From the NCBI GenBank assembly GCA_965221445.1, contig CBDCSF010000013.1, forward strand, positions 2,790,001-2,854,000: DNA of 64,000 nucleotides. Reading direction: 5' to 3'. The notes under the pieces were generated by a model. It saw only the letters and a program-made list of their open reading frames with translations, was not told the DNA's origin and did no database searches. The DNA comes from MPNP01 sp965221445 (GTDB lineage Bacteria; Pseudomonadota; Alphaproteobacteria; Rhodobacterales; Rhodobacteraceae). Both the position numbers and the translations under genes were made by a program. Positions 17,579 to 27,000 of this stretch are shown in pieces. Each line of letters starts with the position of its first letter. The stretch's first letter is position 1.

Positions 17579-18814
17579 TTATTTTTTTGGAGGGGCTCCA
17601 CCTGCAAAAAAGTTGGGTTTGTCATAACGGCACGGTTCGTTTTGCATCTCAAGGTGAAGTTCTTTACCTGAATATGGTAAAGACCTTGCCAGTTCCTCAT
17701 TGAAATCAATACCTAATCCTGGTCCTGTTGGTGGGATTACATATCCGTTGTCCCAAATTGGAATATTGCCTATCAGCTGACGATGGAAATCACCCCCGGT
17801 ACCGATCGTTTCGAGTATCAGGAAATTGGGTATACAGGTCGCCAACTGTATATTCGCGGCCCATTCGATTGGACCCGCATAAAGGTGAGGAGCAATGGAA
17901 GCATTGTAAACTTCGGCAATGGCAGCAATTTTTTTAGTCTCAAGTATCCCTCCTGATCTGCCAAGAGCAGGTTGAAGAATAGATGCACCTCCAGACTTCA
18001 GGACAGCAGAGAACTCAGCTTTTGTGGTTAATCTTTCCCCAGTAGCGATGGGTATTCTACAAGCGTTTGATACCTTGACGAACTCATCCAAATTGTCAGG
18101 TGGAATTGGTTCTTCAAACCAAAGAGGAGAAAATTCCTCCAGTACCCTGGCAAGTCTTATTGCACCTGAGGTAGTAAACTGGCCATGTGTTCCAAAAAGC
18201 AGGTCTGCCTTGTCACCTATAGACTCTCTGAGAGTACGACAAAAGGCCACCGATTGTTCAATATCTCTCATTGAGGGTTGGTGTCCACCGTAAATGGTAT
18301 ATGGACCAGCTGGATCAAACTTGACGGCAGTAAATCCTGCTTCAGTCATTTTCAAAGCCGATTCTGCGGTCATTTCGGGACTTGACCAGAACTCCATTAA
18401 GTCATGCTCGGGAAGAGGGTAGATATAACTATAGGTTCGGATTTTCCTATTTACCAATCCACCCAAGAATGAATAGGTTGGAAGGTTATGGGCTTTTCCC
18501 ATTATATCCCAGCAGGCTATTTCCAAACCCGAGAAAGCTCCGATAACTGTCAAGTCAGGTCTTTGTGTAAAACCAGAGGAATAAACCCGTCGAAACATTA
18601 ATTCTATATCACCCGGGAAACTCCCCAACATATGCCTTTCGAATACATCTCGGATAACAGCGGTCATTGCATCTGGACCAACAGATGCCGAATAAACTTC
18701 ACCGTAACCTGTTATACCACAAGTGGTAACTAGTTTAACAAAGATAAAATACCTGCCACCCCACCCAGGAGGTTGGTTTTCGACTACGAATATTTCGAGA
18801 TTTTCAAGCTTCAT
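17579..18814 (-). CDS. enolase-superfamily sugar acid dehydratase (mandelate racemase subgroup)
   Basis: 411 residues, in the range for galactonate/mannonate-type dehydratases. Seen: N-terminal capping domain (FVKLVTTCGITGYGEVY), KFDPAGPY near 170, GTHGQFTTSGA near 215 at the first metal-ligand strand, WFEEPIPPDN with a metal Glu near 245, ATGERLTT near 270, and APHLYAGPIEWAANIQLA with a catalytic His near 320. Such enzymes remove water from aldonic acids to give 2-keto-3-deoxy acids. It is the last gene of an operon with an alcohol dehydrogenase and an agmatinase-like enzyme, six bases after the dehydrogenase. The product could feed a kinase such as DgoK, but that gene is far away; substrate remains open. 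Confidence 0.85.
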   Translation of the reverse strand: MKLENLEIFVVENQPPGWGGRYFIFVKLVTTCGITGYGEVYSASVGPDAMTAVIRDVFERHMLGSFPGDIELMFRRVYSSGFTQRPDLTVIGAFSGLEIACWDIMGKAHNLPTYSFLGGLVNRKIRTYSYIYPLPEHDLMEFWSSPEMTAESALKMTEAGFTAVKFDPAGPYTIYGGHQPSMRDIEQSVAFCRTLRESIGDKADLLFGTHGQFTTSGAIRLARVLEEFSPLWFEEPIPPDNLDEFVKVSNACRIPIATGERLTTKAEFSAVLKSGGASILQPALGRSGGILETKKIAAIAEVYNASIAPHLYAGPIEWAANIQLATCIPNFLILETIGTGGDFHRQLIGNIPIWDNGYVIPPTGPGLGIDFNEELARSLPYSGKELHLEMQNEPCRYDKPNFFAGGAPPKK

Positions 18815-18819
18815 GATTC

Positions 18820-19896
18820 TTATTCGAAAACGATAACATTTCGTCGAACTTTGCCGAGTTTAACCTCTTCAATAGCCTCGTTTATTTGAGTGAGGGGGAA
18901 GGTACCTGTAATCAACTCATCAAGGAGTAATTCGCCTTTTTTATAAAGTTCAATCAGGTAGGGGATATCTCTTTCAAGTACCGTGTCGCCCATTTTGGAA
19001 CCCCGAATGGTTTGCCCCATATAGGCAAGATTAACCGGGCTCCATTTAGCAACTAAATCAGAAGGGGGCATACCAACTGCAATCACTTCTCCCTTGGGTG
19101 CAAGATACTTAAACGAAGTATTGTAGGCAATGCCGGCCCCAACAGTGATGAATGTGTAATCGACACCTCGGCCTCCTGTCATTTTCCGAATTGCCCTATG
19201 GGACGTCTGATTTGCCAAAACAAAATCTGTAGCACCAAATTCTCTTGCCTGTTCCAGCCTAGTGGTATCAATATCAACAGCAATAATTTTGTCAGCACCA
19301 CAAATTCTTGCACCTTGGATGCTGTTTAATCCAACACCACCTACACCGACAACGGCAACAGAACTCCCTTTGACCATTTGAGCTGTATTTTTTACGGCTC
19401 CAAAGCCAGTAATCACACCACAAGACAAAAGGGAGGCAACGGTAGGAGACACATCTGTCGGCAGCTTTTGGATTTGGGAGTAGTGGACTAAAGCCATTTC
19501 AGCAAATGCACCGGTACTCAAACCATGCTCAAAGGTACCATCTTTACCAATAATCGGACTTTGATCAAAACGATCATAAGGCTCTTCACATGTAGCTGGT
19601 GAATGTTTTTTACAGGAAATACATTCCGAACAGGATCGAATCAACGTCACAAGTACCTTGTCGCCAACTCTGTAATTCGCAACGCCTTCACCGACCTCAA
19701 GAATTTCACCAGCAGCTTCGTGCCCATAAACAGCGGGCAGGGACCCACCCCAATCGCCTTCCATAAATGAAATATCAGAATGGCAAACAGCACAGGCCAA
19801 AATTTTGACCAAAACCTCTCCCTTACTGGTTTCTCTCAGACTAACCTCTTCAATTGTAAGGGGTCCCCCAAATTCCCGGCAAACTGCTGCTTTCAT
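18820..19896 (-). CDS. zinc-dependent alcohol dehydrogenase family protein
   Basis: 358 residues from ATG 19896, which has AGGGAAC six bases before it; a TTG at 19911 would add five residues but is less likely. Medium-chain dehydrogenase: catalytic zinc Cys38 (AVCHSD) and His59-Glu60 (YGHEAAG), structural zinc Cys89, Cys92, Cys95 and Cys103, then the NAD-binding motif VGVGGVGLNSIQGA near 180. It oxidises an alcohol or reduces an aldehyde with NAD. Located between the agmatinase-like and dehydratase genes in a tight minus-strand operon. Substrate unknown; an S-(hydroxymethyl)glutathione-type role is less likely as the length and motifs differ. Confidence 0.9.
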   Translation of the reverse strand: MKAAVCREFGGPLTIEEVSLRETSKGEVLVKILACAVCHSDISFMEGDWGGSLPAVYGHEAAGEILEVGEGVANYRVGDKVLVTLIRSCSECISCKKHSPATCEEPYDRFDQSPIIGKDGTFEHGLSTGAFAEMALVHYSQIQKLPTDVSPTVASLLSCGVITGFGAVKNTAQMVKGSSVAVVGVGGVGLNSIQGARICGADKIIAVDIDTTRLEQAREFGATDFVLANQTSHRAIRKMTGGRGVDYTFITVGAGIAYNTSFKYLAPKGEVIAVGMPPSDLVAKWSPVNLAYMGQTIRGSKMGDTVLERDIPYLIELYKKGELLLDELITGTFPLTQINEAIEEVKLGKVRRNVIVFE

Positions 19897-19912
19897 AAGT
19901 TCCCTTTTCAAT

Positions 19913-20854
19913 CTAGGATTTGTTTTTCTGTCCCGAAGCCCAAAGACAAATCAGTTCGATGGCAGCATGGGCACCAGCGATAGAAGTAATGCCTGAAGTG
20001 TCATAGGGAGGAGAAACCTCAACGACGTCCATACCTACCAAATTGATTCCAATAATATTCCTCAGGATAAGGGAAATCTGAACGGGAGTTAAACCTCCCC
20101 AGACTGGAGTCCCCGTACCCGGTGCATAGGCTGGATCCAATGAATCTATATCAAAGGTCAGGTAAGTTGGTCTGTTGCCAAGAATTTCTCTTATTTGTTC
20201 TGCTACAAAATGAGGGCCCTTTTCATGCACTTTAAAGGTATCAATAATGTTCATACCCATGGGATCAAGATTTGTTGTTCTGATACCTACCTGAACAGAA
20301 CTTCCAGGATCTATGATCCCATCATTAATGGCATGGTATAACATAGTTCCATGATCTATATCGGTTGGCTCATTGGCTTTCCAAGTGTCTGTGTGAGCAT
20401 CAAATTGCAATAATGAAAGCTCACCATGAAATTCCGCATGGGTCTTCAAAATTGGATAGGTAATATAATGATCACCACCCAAAATCAGAGAAGTTACATT
20501 TCGAGTGAGTATTTCCCTGACATGGTTTTGAAGTCTTTGTGGAAATCCACCTACATTACCGTAGTCAATCTGCAGATCCCCATAATCAATTATTTTAAAA
20601 TCTGTAAAGGGATCAACATCCCACCCGTAGGGTGCTTCGTGGATTTGTAAGAGAGAAGCCTCCCTGATTCCCCTGGGTCCGAATCGTGTACCTGGTCTAT
20701 TGCTAGTTGCACAATCAAAGGGAACACCTGAGACGGCAATATCAACATTTTCCAAATTTTTACTGTAGGGTTGGGCCAGAAAAGTTGGTAATCCAGAAAA
20801 GCTGGGAGTTTTTGAGTAGCCAAAACTACCTAAAATACTTTTTTCCTGAACCAT
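19913..20854 (-). CDS. agmatinase/ureohydrolase family protein
   Basis: 313 residues of the arginase-agmatinase family with the full manganese site: ILGGDH near 130, QFDAHTD near 155 and TFDIDSLDPAYAPGTGTP near 235. Family members hydrolyse agmatine, guanidinobutyrate, guanidinopropionate or related guanidines to urea and an amine; GxGTPxxGG is typical of the agmatinase side. It follows a 55-residue membrane protein gene by four bases and precedes the alcohol dehydrogenase gene. The operon could act on a guanidino alcohol or acid, but no transporter lies inside it. Confidence 0.9.
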   Translation of the reverse strand: MVQEKSILGSFGYSKTPSFSGLPTFLAQPYSKNLENVDIAVSGVPFDCATSNRPGTRFGPRGIREASLLQIHEAPYGWDVDPFTDFKIIDYGDLQIDYGNVGGFPQRLQNHVREILTRNVTSLILGGDHYITYPILKTHAEFHGELSLLQFDAHTDTWKANEPTDIDHGTMLYHAINDGIIDPGSSVQVGIRTTNLDPMGMNIIDTFKVHEKGPHFVAEQIREILGNRPTYLTFDIDSLDPAYAPGTGTPVWGGLTPVQISLILRNIIGINLVGMDVVEVSPPYDTSGITSIAGAHAAIELICLWASGQKNKS

Positions 20855-20858
20855 GAAG

Positions 20859-21026
20859 TTAAATCCAAAACCAACTGACCAGGAGGGTTAAAATCCAGAA
20901 CAATAATCCAAATGCTATTGCGAACGCGATACAATAATGAATTTTATCAAGACGAGAACCCTTTTTCCTGTGAGCAAGATAATATCCCCAACCAACTCCC
21001 AAAAGGACACCCAAAATGACTAACAA
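20859..21026 (-). CDS. small two-helix membrane protein
   Basis: Too short for usual ORF cut-offs: 55 residues from TTG 21024-21026 (start LLVILGVLLGVGWGYYLAHR) to TAA at 20859, bounded upstream by an in-frame TAG. Two hydrophobic helices (about 1-18 and 31-55) are joined by a basic loop RKKGSRLDK, and the C-terminus is WFWI. GGTAGGG eight bases before the TTG can serve as ribosome site, and the stop is four bases before the agmatinase ATG. I do not recognise a family. It may assist membrane localisation or transport for the operon; the coding pattern is convincing, the role is not known. Confidence 0.55.
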   Translation of the reverse strand: MLVILGVLLGVGWGYYLAHRKKGSRLDKIHYCIAFAIAFGLLFWILTLLVSWFWI

Positions 21027-21188
21027 CGCAAAACCCTACCTATACAATTTTCTGATATAAATGATGATTAATTAGTCATCATGCTTGTGGATTATATCAA
21101 TGGAGGAATACAAATATAATTTAAATTATAAAGATGTAATCAGCAGAAACTTAAACAGCTAAGATTTAAATTTCCCGGAAAGTTACTA

Positions 21189-22373
21189 ATGGCTAATGAT
21201 CACCTTGAAAATATCGCTATTGTCGGGTGTGGTCTGGCAGGATTAACCTTGGCAATTTCATTGGCTGAGAAGGGTATAACCTCAACCATTTATGAAAGAG
21301 AATCGGAAGAGAACTTGGGTGGAATGGGAATTCAAATTACCCCCAATGGTTCTGAAATTCTTGCGAAATTGGGACTACAGGAAACCGTAAGAAAAATCTC
21401 TACCCCCTGTGAACAAATTACGATTGCTGATGGGGTGACTTCCAAGAGTTTGTTCTCAATGGAATTAAGCCGATACAACAAGGAGGGAAATTTAGGCTAT
21501 ATAGCGTGTCATCGGGGTGAACTAACAAAAATACTTTGTGTAAGGGCAAGAAAGTTGGGGGTTAGGTTTTGCTTTGAAAGGAACATTATTCTGGGGGGAT
21601 CATCCACAGAAAACGGCAACTTTAGATCCCGGGATGGTAGTGAACATTCTTCTTCCCTTTTAGTTGGTGCGGATGGTTATAGCTCATCTATCAGTCAAAT
21701 AGTGAATCCGACTGTGAAAAAAGCCATGCCAGATTTCATTGCCCTGAGAGGACTTGTACCAACAGTATCTCTTGATAAAGGAGGAATTAGGTCTGGTGTT
21801 AACCTCTACATGTATCCTGCCAAGCACCTGGTAACCTATTGTATCGACAAGGGAAAGTATCTGAACTTCGTGGTTGTAAGACCCTTAGAAGGTAAGGATT
21901 CCAGAAATGATGATCTGGAAACTGTAACCTCCAGGTTTGGTAATTTTCCTTTTCTTGAAAAACTAATTAGCCAAGCTTCCGAAGTCCGCACAAATTATTT
22001 GTTCAAAGGGTATATCAAACCAACTTGGTATAACGGAAAGGTAGTTCTTTGTGGGGATGCTTTGCACCCTATGCCTCCTTTCCTGGCTCAAGGTGGCAAT
22101 ATGGCAATTGAAGATGGGTGGGTACTAGCTTCGACATTATTAAATTCTTCAAATCCAACACAGGCTTTTAACTTGTTTAAGTCCGAAAGACAGTTTAGGT
22201 TAAAAAGAATAGTACGTCTTTCTAATTCCCAAGGCTGGATCAATCATTTGAAAGGCGGTGCCATACATCAACTTAGAAATATGACCCTAAAATTGGCTGC
22301 CAGTTCTTTCCCCAGTCTTATTACAAGTCGCTATTCATGGATTTACAAAAGTGTGATGAAAACCAGCTTATAG
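21189..22373 (+). CDS. FAD-dependent monooxygenase (salicylate hydroxylase-like)
   Basis: 394 residues of the class A flavoprotein monooxygenase family (UbiH/PHBH fold). Rossmann motif GCGLAG at 13-18, second FAD/NADPH motif LLVGADGYSSS near 157 (DG motif), and LCGDALHPMPPFLAQGGNMAIEDG spread near 280-305 (GD motif and family helix). It would hydroxylate an aromatic or heterocyclic ring with NAD(P)H and oxygen. Singly transcribed, 160 bases from the divergent small-protein operon. No ring-cleavage or degradation genes are nearby, so the substrate cannot be assigned. Confidence 0.88.
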   Translation: MANDHLENIAIVGCGLAGLTLAISLAEKGITSTIYERESEENLGGMGIQITPNGSEILAKLGLQETVRKISTPCEQITIADGVTSKSLFSMELSRYNKEGNLGYIACHRGELTKILCVRARKLGVRFCFERNIILGGSSTENGNFRSRDGSEHSSSLLVGADGYSSSISQIVNPTVKKAMPDFIALRGLVPTVSLDKGGIRSGVNLYMYPAKHLVTYCIDKGKYLNFVVVRPLEGKDSRNDDLETVTSRFGNFPFLEKLISQASEVRTNYLFKGYIKPTWYNGKVVLCGDALHPMPPFLAQGGNMAIEDGWVLASTLLNSSNPTQAFNLFKSERQFRLKRIVRLSNSQGWINHLKGGAIHQLRNMTLKLAASSFPSLITSRYSWIYKSVMKTSL

Positions 22374-22419
22374 GGAGGTTCACCTTACAGTTTCCTCCGA
22401 CAAATAACACAGGCTTCAC

Positions 22420-22460
22420 AATACCGAAAGATTCCCCTCCTCAAATAGGTGGTATTTTTT
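22420..22460 (+). terminator. possible weak terminator after the monooxygenase gene
   Basis: AATACC at 22420-22425 can pair with GGTATT at 22451-22456, which runs into a stretch of T. The loop of about 25 bases is long, so the hairpin is weak. It lies shortly after the monooxygenase stop, between convergent genes. Confidence 0.3.
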
Positions 22461-22575
22461 TTCTTGCGTGTCAGCCAAGAAAGTTAAAAAACTCATCCGG
22501 TTTTCACCCATTTTTTCGCCGAGATATTCGCGATACATCTAGTGTCGTAGAAATCACAACAAAAAATATCTCTTA

Positions 22576-24144
22576 TTAAAAGTCAGGTGATGGATTGAAA
22601 TCATTGTCATAATTGACACTATTCTTGGTATTGGAAGGTGAATGGTTTGGGTCTGTTATCTCATTGAGCAGATCATGAGTGTAGCTTCCTTTTTTGGCTA
22701 AATCCAAAGGAAGTCTTATCCTGTTATCCCGGATCTGTGGATTGGTACCATTATTCAACAAAAGTTGGGTTACCCCATCCCAATTGTTTTCTGCTGCTAT
22801 ATGAAGTGGAGTCCTTCCCCATGCATCCGGACCGTTAATATCAAGCCCATGATCAAGATTCATTTTAACTAGTTCCAGATTGCCACTATATGCTGAAATA
22901 TGAAGCTCTGAACCTGTCTGGGTAACTGAATATGAATGCAAGGATGGTATTGGACATACTAATACAGGCGCAGGATTGTCTTGCATTTTATCAATAAGCC
23001 CATATCGAAGTAGAAACTCAAAATCCAGTTGTTGCAACTCGGATTCTGATAATCTTTCTGTCCATTCTGGTACTCTACGCTGCTTACTTGTGATAGTTTT
23101 AATTTCTACCCCTCTTCTTGGAACTGACCCAATCTCTGCCATGTTTTCTCCAACTACCTCAGGGTTGGGACTAAACGGACCAAAACGGGTATTGTAATAA
23201 CTAACCCGGTAAGTTGTTGCACCGAGTTTGACTAGATGGGGGTCTACAGCTGAGAGATTACCCTCATTTTCCAGCAACTCCTGACCTAAAGCAGCCAAAG
23301 TGTTCTCGACGTGCTTTGGCCACCCATCCACCCATCCCCCAATACGGGTACTCCACTCCGAAGTTAAATCAGAATTGGTCTTCACATGGAAATAGGTCAT
23401 AAATTTTTCCACAGATTCCTTGACTTCAGATAAGGATAAAGGCTCTAGATGTCTTTCCACCGCTCTGCCAAAACGGGAAATACCAATCTGCTGGAGTACT
23501 GCCGAACTGTTTGATAATCCGGCAAATACCGGGAGTATCGGATAACCATTGCTCCCCGCATGAAGACAAAGTAATACTTTTGCCACTTCAGATTCTTTAT
23601 CAGCATGTATCGATTGGATTTCATCAATCATCAACAAGATCACATGGTTTTCAGGAACCAGGGGCTTGTTTTCCATTGCATGATTAAGGTCTATCCCAAC
23701 CTCAAAGGCTGAAATGGATGATATTGCTTGAAGAGATGCTCGCATTGACTCCTTAACCCTGGAAATGGATATATCGCTTTCAAGTTCTCCTATTGTGTTA
23801 TGGATTCGCGTATTGAGATATTCAAATGAAAGGTTTACCGGATCCTTGATCATTACAGGAATGATCTTGAACTGAGTGGATTCATCATTCAATTGTTCAA
23901 TGCAGGTCAACTTGATTTTTTCCAGCAAGGAGGTTTTGCCAATACCTGGTGCTCCCATAATCACATGGGTTGATCCCTCGGCTGGATTGCTACTTGGATT
24001 ATCCTGATATTCCAGACCGATATTTTTGCTGATAAAATCTATTCTTGTCAGAAGGTCTGACCGACCGGTAAAAAAAGGATTAATCCTACGGTCCACACCG
24101 CCCACGAAGCGATGGAGATTTTTAAAATCAAACGATTTGGTCAT
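22576..24144 (-). CDS. AAA-type ATPase with C-terminal ankyrin repeats
   Basis: 522 residues from ATG 24144, preceded by AAAGGA; the open frame reaches 24249 but that extension lacks a ribosome site. Walker A GAPGIGKTS at 64-72 and Walker B ILLMIDEIQ near 160 show an AAA_16/STAND-like P-loop ATPase, with an arginine-containing sensor segment GISRFGRAVERH near 240. The last 110 residues contain about two to three ankyrin repeats (LHISAYSGNLELVKMNLDHG, GRTPLHIAAENNWDGVTQLL), then a low-complexity Asn/Asp/Ser tail. No signal peptide or membrane segment. Such ATPase plus protein-interaction repeat designs occur in signalling and in anti-phage STAND proteins, but no effector domain is seen and it stands alone, so the function is open. 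Confidence 0.75.
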   Translation of the reverse strand: MTKSFDFKNLHRFVGGVDRRINPFFTGRSDLLTRIDFISKNIGLEYQDNPSSNPAEGSTHVIMGAPGIGKTSLLEKIKLTCIEQLNDESTQFKIIPVMIKDPVNLSFEYLNTRIHNTIGELESDISISRVKESMRASLQAISSISAFEVGIDLNHAMENKPLVPENHVILLMIDEIQSIHADKESEVAKVLLCLHAGSNGYPILPVFAGLSNSSAVLQQIGISRFGRAVERHLEPLSLSEVKESVEKFMTYFHVKTNSDLTSEWSTRIGGWVDGWPKHVENTLAALGQELLENEGNLSAVDPHLVKLGATTYRVSYYNTRFGPFSPNPEVVGENMAEIGSVPRRGVEIKTITSKQRRVPEWTERLSESELQQLDFEFLLRYGLIDKMQDNPAPVLVCPIPSLHSYSVTQTGSELHISAYSGNLELVKMNLDHGLDINGPDAWGRTPLHIAAENNWDGVTQLLLNNGTNPQIRDNRIRLPLDLAKKGSYTHDLLNEITDPNHSPSNTKNSVNYDNDFNPSPDF

Positions 24145-24432
24145 AACCAATTTCCTTTGAATCACGGTATATAACAAATGGTCGTGAGTGTAGAAATAAA
24201 AAAGCCCGTTCAAATACGTTAGATGTTGATAACCCGGAGCAGTCAGCACGCCTTGTAGACGTAGTTGAAGTATGACTGTTGTAGCAATTACCAGAAAAAG
24301 TATGAAAAATTAATTCAGGTTTGCTCTAGCTAGCTTATAAGATACGAAAGTTATCCTTTGATCCTGAGTATAGGAATTTAGATACAGATGACTTGCTATT
24401 CAAAATAGTCAAACCAGTAGAGAAAATGGATT

Positions 24433-25215
24433 TCAGCAGTCAAGCTTCACCCATATGGGAACATGGTCAGAAGGCTTTTCCCAACCACGAACTTCCTTGT
24501 CAATCTTACATTCTAACAAAAGGTCTGCACACTGGGGAGACAGCAATAAGTGGTCAATCCTTATACCATCATTTTTATTCCAGGAATTACCCTGAAAATC
24601 CCAAAAGGTAAACTGTCCATCCTGCTGATTCATAAGTCGAAAAGCATCCTGGAATCCCAAATTTAGTAACTTTCTCCACTCGGTCCTTGTTTCAAGGCGA
24701 AAAAGGGCATCATCTTGCCATTTCTCTGGATGTTGAGCATCTTCTATTTGAGGGATAACATTATAATCTCCAGCTAGGATCAGGGGTTCTTCAAATTGTA
24801 GCAGTTCAAAGGCCCGGTTTTGCAAGCGCTTCATCCACGAAAGCTTGTAGTCGAATTTTTCTCCCGGAGCCGGATTGCCGTTGGGAAGGTAAAGACAGCC
24901 AACTCGGACTACATTCCTTTCTCCCTGTATCACAGCTTCAAGCCATCTGGCCTGGGTATCAGAATCATCTCCAGGTAATCCACAGTTGACATCATCCAGA
25001 GGGAATTTTGATAAAATGGCAACTCCGTTGTAACCCTTCTGACCATGAATAGCTACGTTGTAACCAAGTTCACCAAACGCGGATTCTGGAAACTTTTCAT
25101 TTTCACACTTGATTTCCTGAAGCAATGCCACATCCGGTTTGGACAGTTTCAACCAGTCAAGAATCCTGGGAATCCTGACCCTGACACCATTGATATTGTA
25201 GGTAGCTATTTTCAT
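24433..25215 (-). CDS. xthA: exodeoxyribonuclease III
   Basis: 260 residues of the exonuclease III/AP endonuclease family, which cuts DNA 5' of abasic sites in base excision repair and removes 3' blocking groups. Seen: KIATYNINGVRVR at the start, metal Glu in LLQEIKC near 34, LYLPNGNP near 108, AGDYNVIP near 148 (Asp and Asn of the active site), RIDHLLLS near 220 and C-terminal SDHVPIW with the catalytic Asp-His. ATG 25215 is preferred over the TTG one codon earlier. It sits ten bases after erpA in the same direction, an arrangement common in alphaproteobacteria. Confidence 0.95.
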   Translation of the reverse strand: MKIATYNINGVRVRIPRILDWLKLSKPDVALLQEIKCENEKFPESAFGELGYNVAIHGQKGYNGVAILSKFPLDDVNCGLPGDDSDTQARWLEAVIQGERNVVRVGCLYLPNGNPAPGEKFDYKLSWMKRLQNRAFELLQFEEPLILAGDYNVIPQIEDAQHPEKWQDDALFRLETRTEWRKLLNLGFQDAFRLMNQQDGQFTFWDFQGNSWNKNDGIRIDHLLLSPQCADLLLECKIDKEVRGWEKPSDHVPIWVKLDC

Positions 25216-25225
25216 CAAATGAAAA

Positions 25226-25558
25226 CTATAGGGAAAAACTCATTGAGCATCCGCAAGTTGACTTGGCATTGGGATTCAGAACTATGAATCGTGAACCGAT
25301 CAATTCTTCGGTGTAATCAATGGTAGAATCCTGAAGAAAGGGAAGTGAGATTTCATCAATCAACACAGCTTGACCGTCTTTAGCCAAAACCAAGTCATCC
25401 TCCTGAGGTGTGTCCAACAAAATTTCATACTGAAACCCGGAACATCCGCCTCCCTTCACAGCAACCCGAAGACAAAGTTTTTCATCATTTTCGGAATTTA
25501 CCTCGGCTAATCTCTCATAGGCTCGGTCAGAAACTTTTGGTGGAATAAGAATAGTCAT
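25226..25558 (-). CDS. erpA: iron-sulfur cluster insertion protein (ErpA/IscA family)
   Basis: 110 residues, A-type Fe-S carrier that receives clusters from the assembly scaffold and passes them to apoproteins. The three ligand cysteines are present: one in GGGCSGFQY near 38 and two in the C-terminal CGCSMSFSL. Divergent from dgt with 120 bases between and followed by xthA; the erpA/dgt/argS neighbourhood is a typical alphaproteobacterial arrangement and supports ErpA over IscA. Confidence 0.92.
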   Translation of the reverse strand: MTILIPPKVSDRAYERLAEVNSENDEKLCLRVAVKGGGCSGFQYEILLDTPQEDDLVLAKDGQAVLIDEISLPFLQDSTIDYTEELIGSRFIVLNPNAKSTCGCSMSFSL

Positions 25559-25679
25559 GATTGGCGGTATTAAATGTAATGGGAAATCCTTCGCAAGTAG
25601 GATATAGTAATCCTAGCCGATTGGACAAGAAAAACCAAGAATAAAGAATAGAGACAAATCAGTTGGGAATTTTTTCATT

Positions 25680-26807
25680 TTGATAGACTGTGCAGTAAAT
25701 CATGACGTTGACCCTGAACGGCTATATCCGGAAGTGGATTATCCACACAGGTCCCCTTTTTTCCGGGATGGGGACAGAATAATCCATACATCAGCCTTTA
25801 GAAGGCTTATTGGAAAAACACAAGTATTCATCAAGCCGGAAAATGATCATGTACGAAACAGGTTAACCCATACCATCGAAGTATCAAGGGTATCAAGACA
25901 GATCGCAAGAATGTTGGGGTTGAACCCCGAACTTTCTGAAGCAATAGCACTCGTACATGATCTGGGACATCCTCCTTTTGGACATCTGGGGGAGAGTATC
26001 CTTGATGAATTGTTATGTGATTTTGGCGGTTTTGATCACAATGTCCAGGCCCTAAGGGTGGTGACCCATCTGGAGAATCCATACCAGGAATTTAAGGGCC
26101 TTAATTTATCATGGTATTGCCTGGAAGGTATTGTCAAGCATAATGGTCCACTAGAGACTAATATACCTTCCTATGTCCTGGAGTATAATGCCAGGCACAA
26201 TCTTCTACTGAATACATTTCCCAGCTGTGAGGCACAAATCGCCTCCCTTGCAGATGATATTGCCTATAATTGTCATGATTTGCAGGACGGTTTAAGGGCA
26301 GGACTTTTCACGTTGAACGATATAACCAAAATACCTTTGGTTGAACATTTCCAGAATGAAATACTTGAGCAAAATCCCAAACCAAATAAAAACCACTTGA
26401 GTTTAGAGATAATCCGAAAAATTTTTGATTATTTTGTTAGGGATATAAACCAAACTTCTCAGAAAGCACTGGATTTGTCAGGATTAAAATCCGTTGTGGA
26501 TGTACGAAAATACCCTACCAATATTATTTCCTTTTCAGATAGGGCTTTGGGTGATCTTAAGTTCATAAGGGAATTCCTTTGGGATAACATGTATCAAAAC
26601 GAAAGAATACTAGGCCAAGAAGACAGTCCAAGAAAGATAATTAGTGGCGTATTTGATTATTTCATGGCTAATCCGGAAGATCTTCCAGATACTTGGCAAC
26701 AGAATGTAGATACCGACAGTGAACAAAAAGAAAGAATTATCGGGGACTATATTTCCGGCATGACAGAAAAATTTGTTATTGATACATATCGTACGAAGGT
26801 AATTTAA
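25680..26807 (+). CDS. dgt: deoxyguanosinetriphosphate triphosphohydrolase-like protein
   Basis: 375 residues, HD-domain dNTP triphosphohydrolase that removes triphosphate from deoxynucleotides and so limits dNTP pools. Seen: RSPFFRDGDRIIHTSAFRRL near 24-43, metal His in RLTHTIEVSRVS near 62, the HD pair in LVHDLGHPPFGHLGE near 92, and later Asp in LADDIAYNCHDLQDGL near 190. The frame begins at TTG 25680; no ATG fits the conserved N-terminus, so TTG is the probable start. It heads the dgt-argS-SPOR-nagZ order and may be co-transcribed with argS 193 bases downstream. Confidence 0.93.
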   Translation: MIDCAVNHDVDPERLYPEVDYPHRSPFFRDGDRIIHTSAFRRLIGKTQVFIKPENDHVRNRLTHTIEVSRVSRQIARMLGLNPELSEAIALVHDLGHPPFGHLGESILDELLCDFGGFDHNVQALRVVTHLENPYQEFKGLNLSWYCLEGIVKHNGPLETNIPSYVLEYNARHNLLLNTFPSCEAQIASLADDIAYNCHDLQDGLRAGLFTLNDITKIPLVEHFQNEILEQNPKPNKNHLSLEIIRKIFDYFVRDINQTSQKALDLSGLKSVVDVRKYPTNIISFSDRALGDLKFIREFLWDNMYQNERILGQEDSPRKIISGVFDYFMANPEDLPDTWQQNVDTDSEQKERIIGDYISGMTEKFVIDTYRTKVI

Positions 26808-27000
26808 ACTTTCAGCGAAATATTTACTTTGCTACAGGAATGAAAATAATTACCTTTTCCAAAGTGAGGAGTTTGTGGCAATCGATTTCAATAATAGTTT
26901 CCAGTAGTTAAACCTTGGCTACTAACAAACTCCACTTTAGCCCATACATTTGAACGAATTGTTAATTTAAATTATTCAGTACGAAAAAGTTCCAGAGAAG

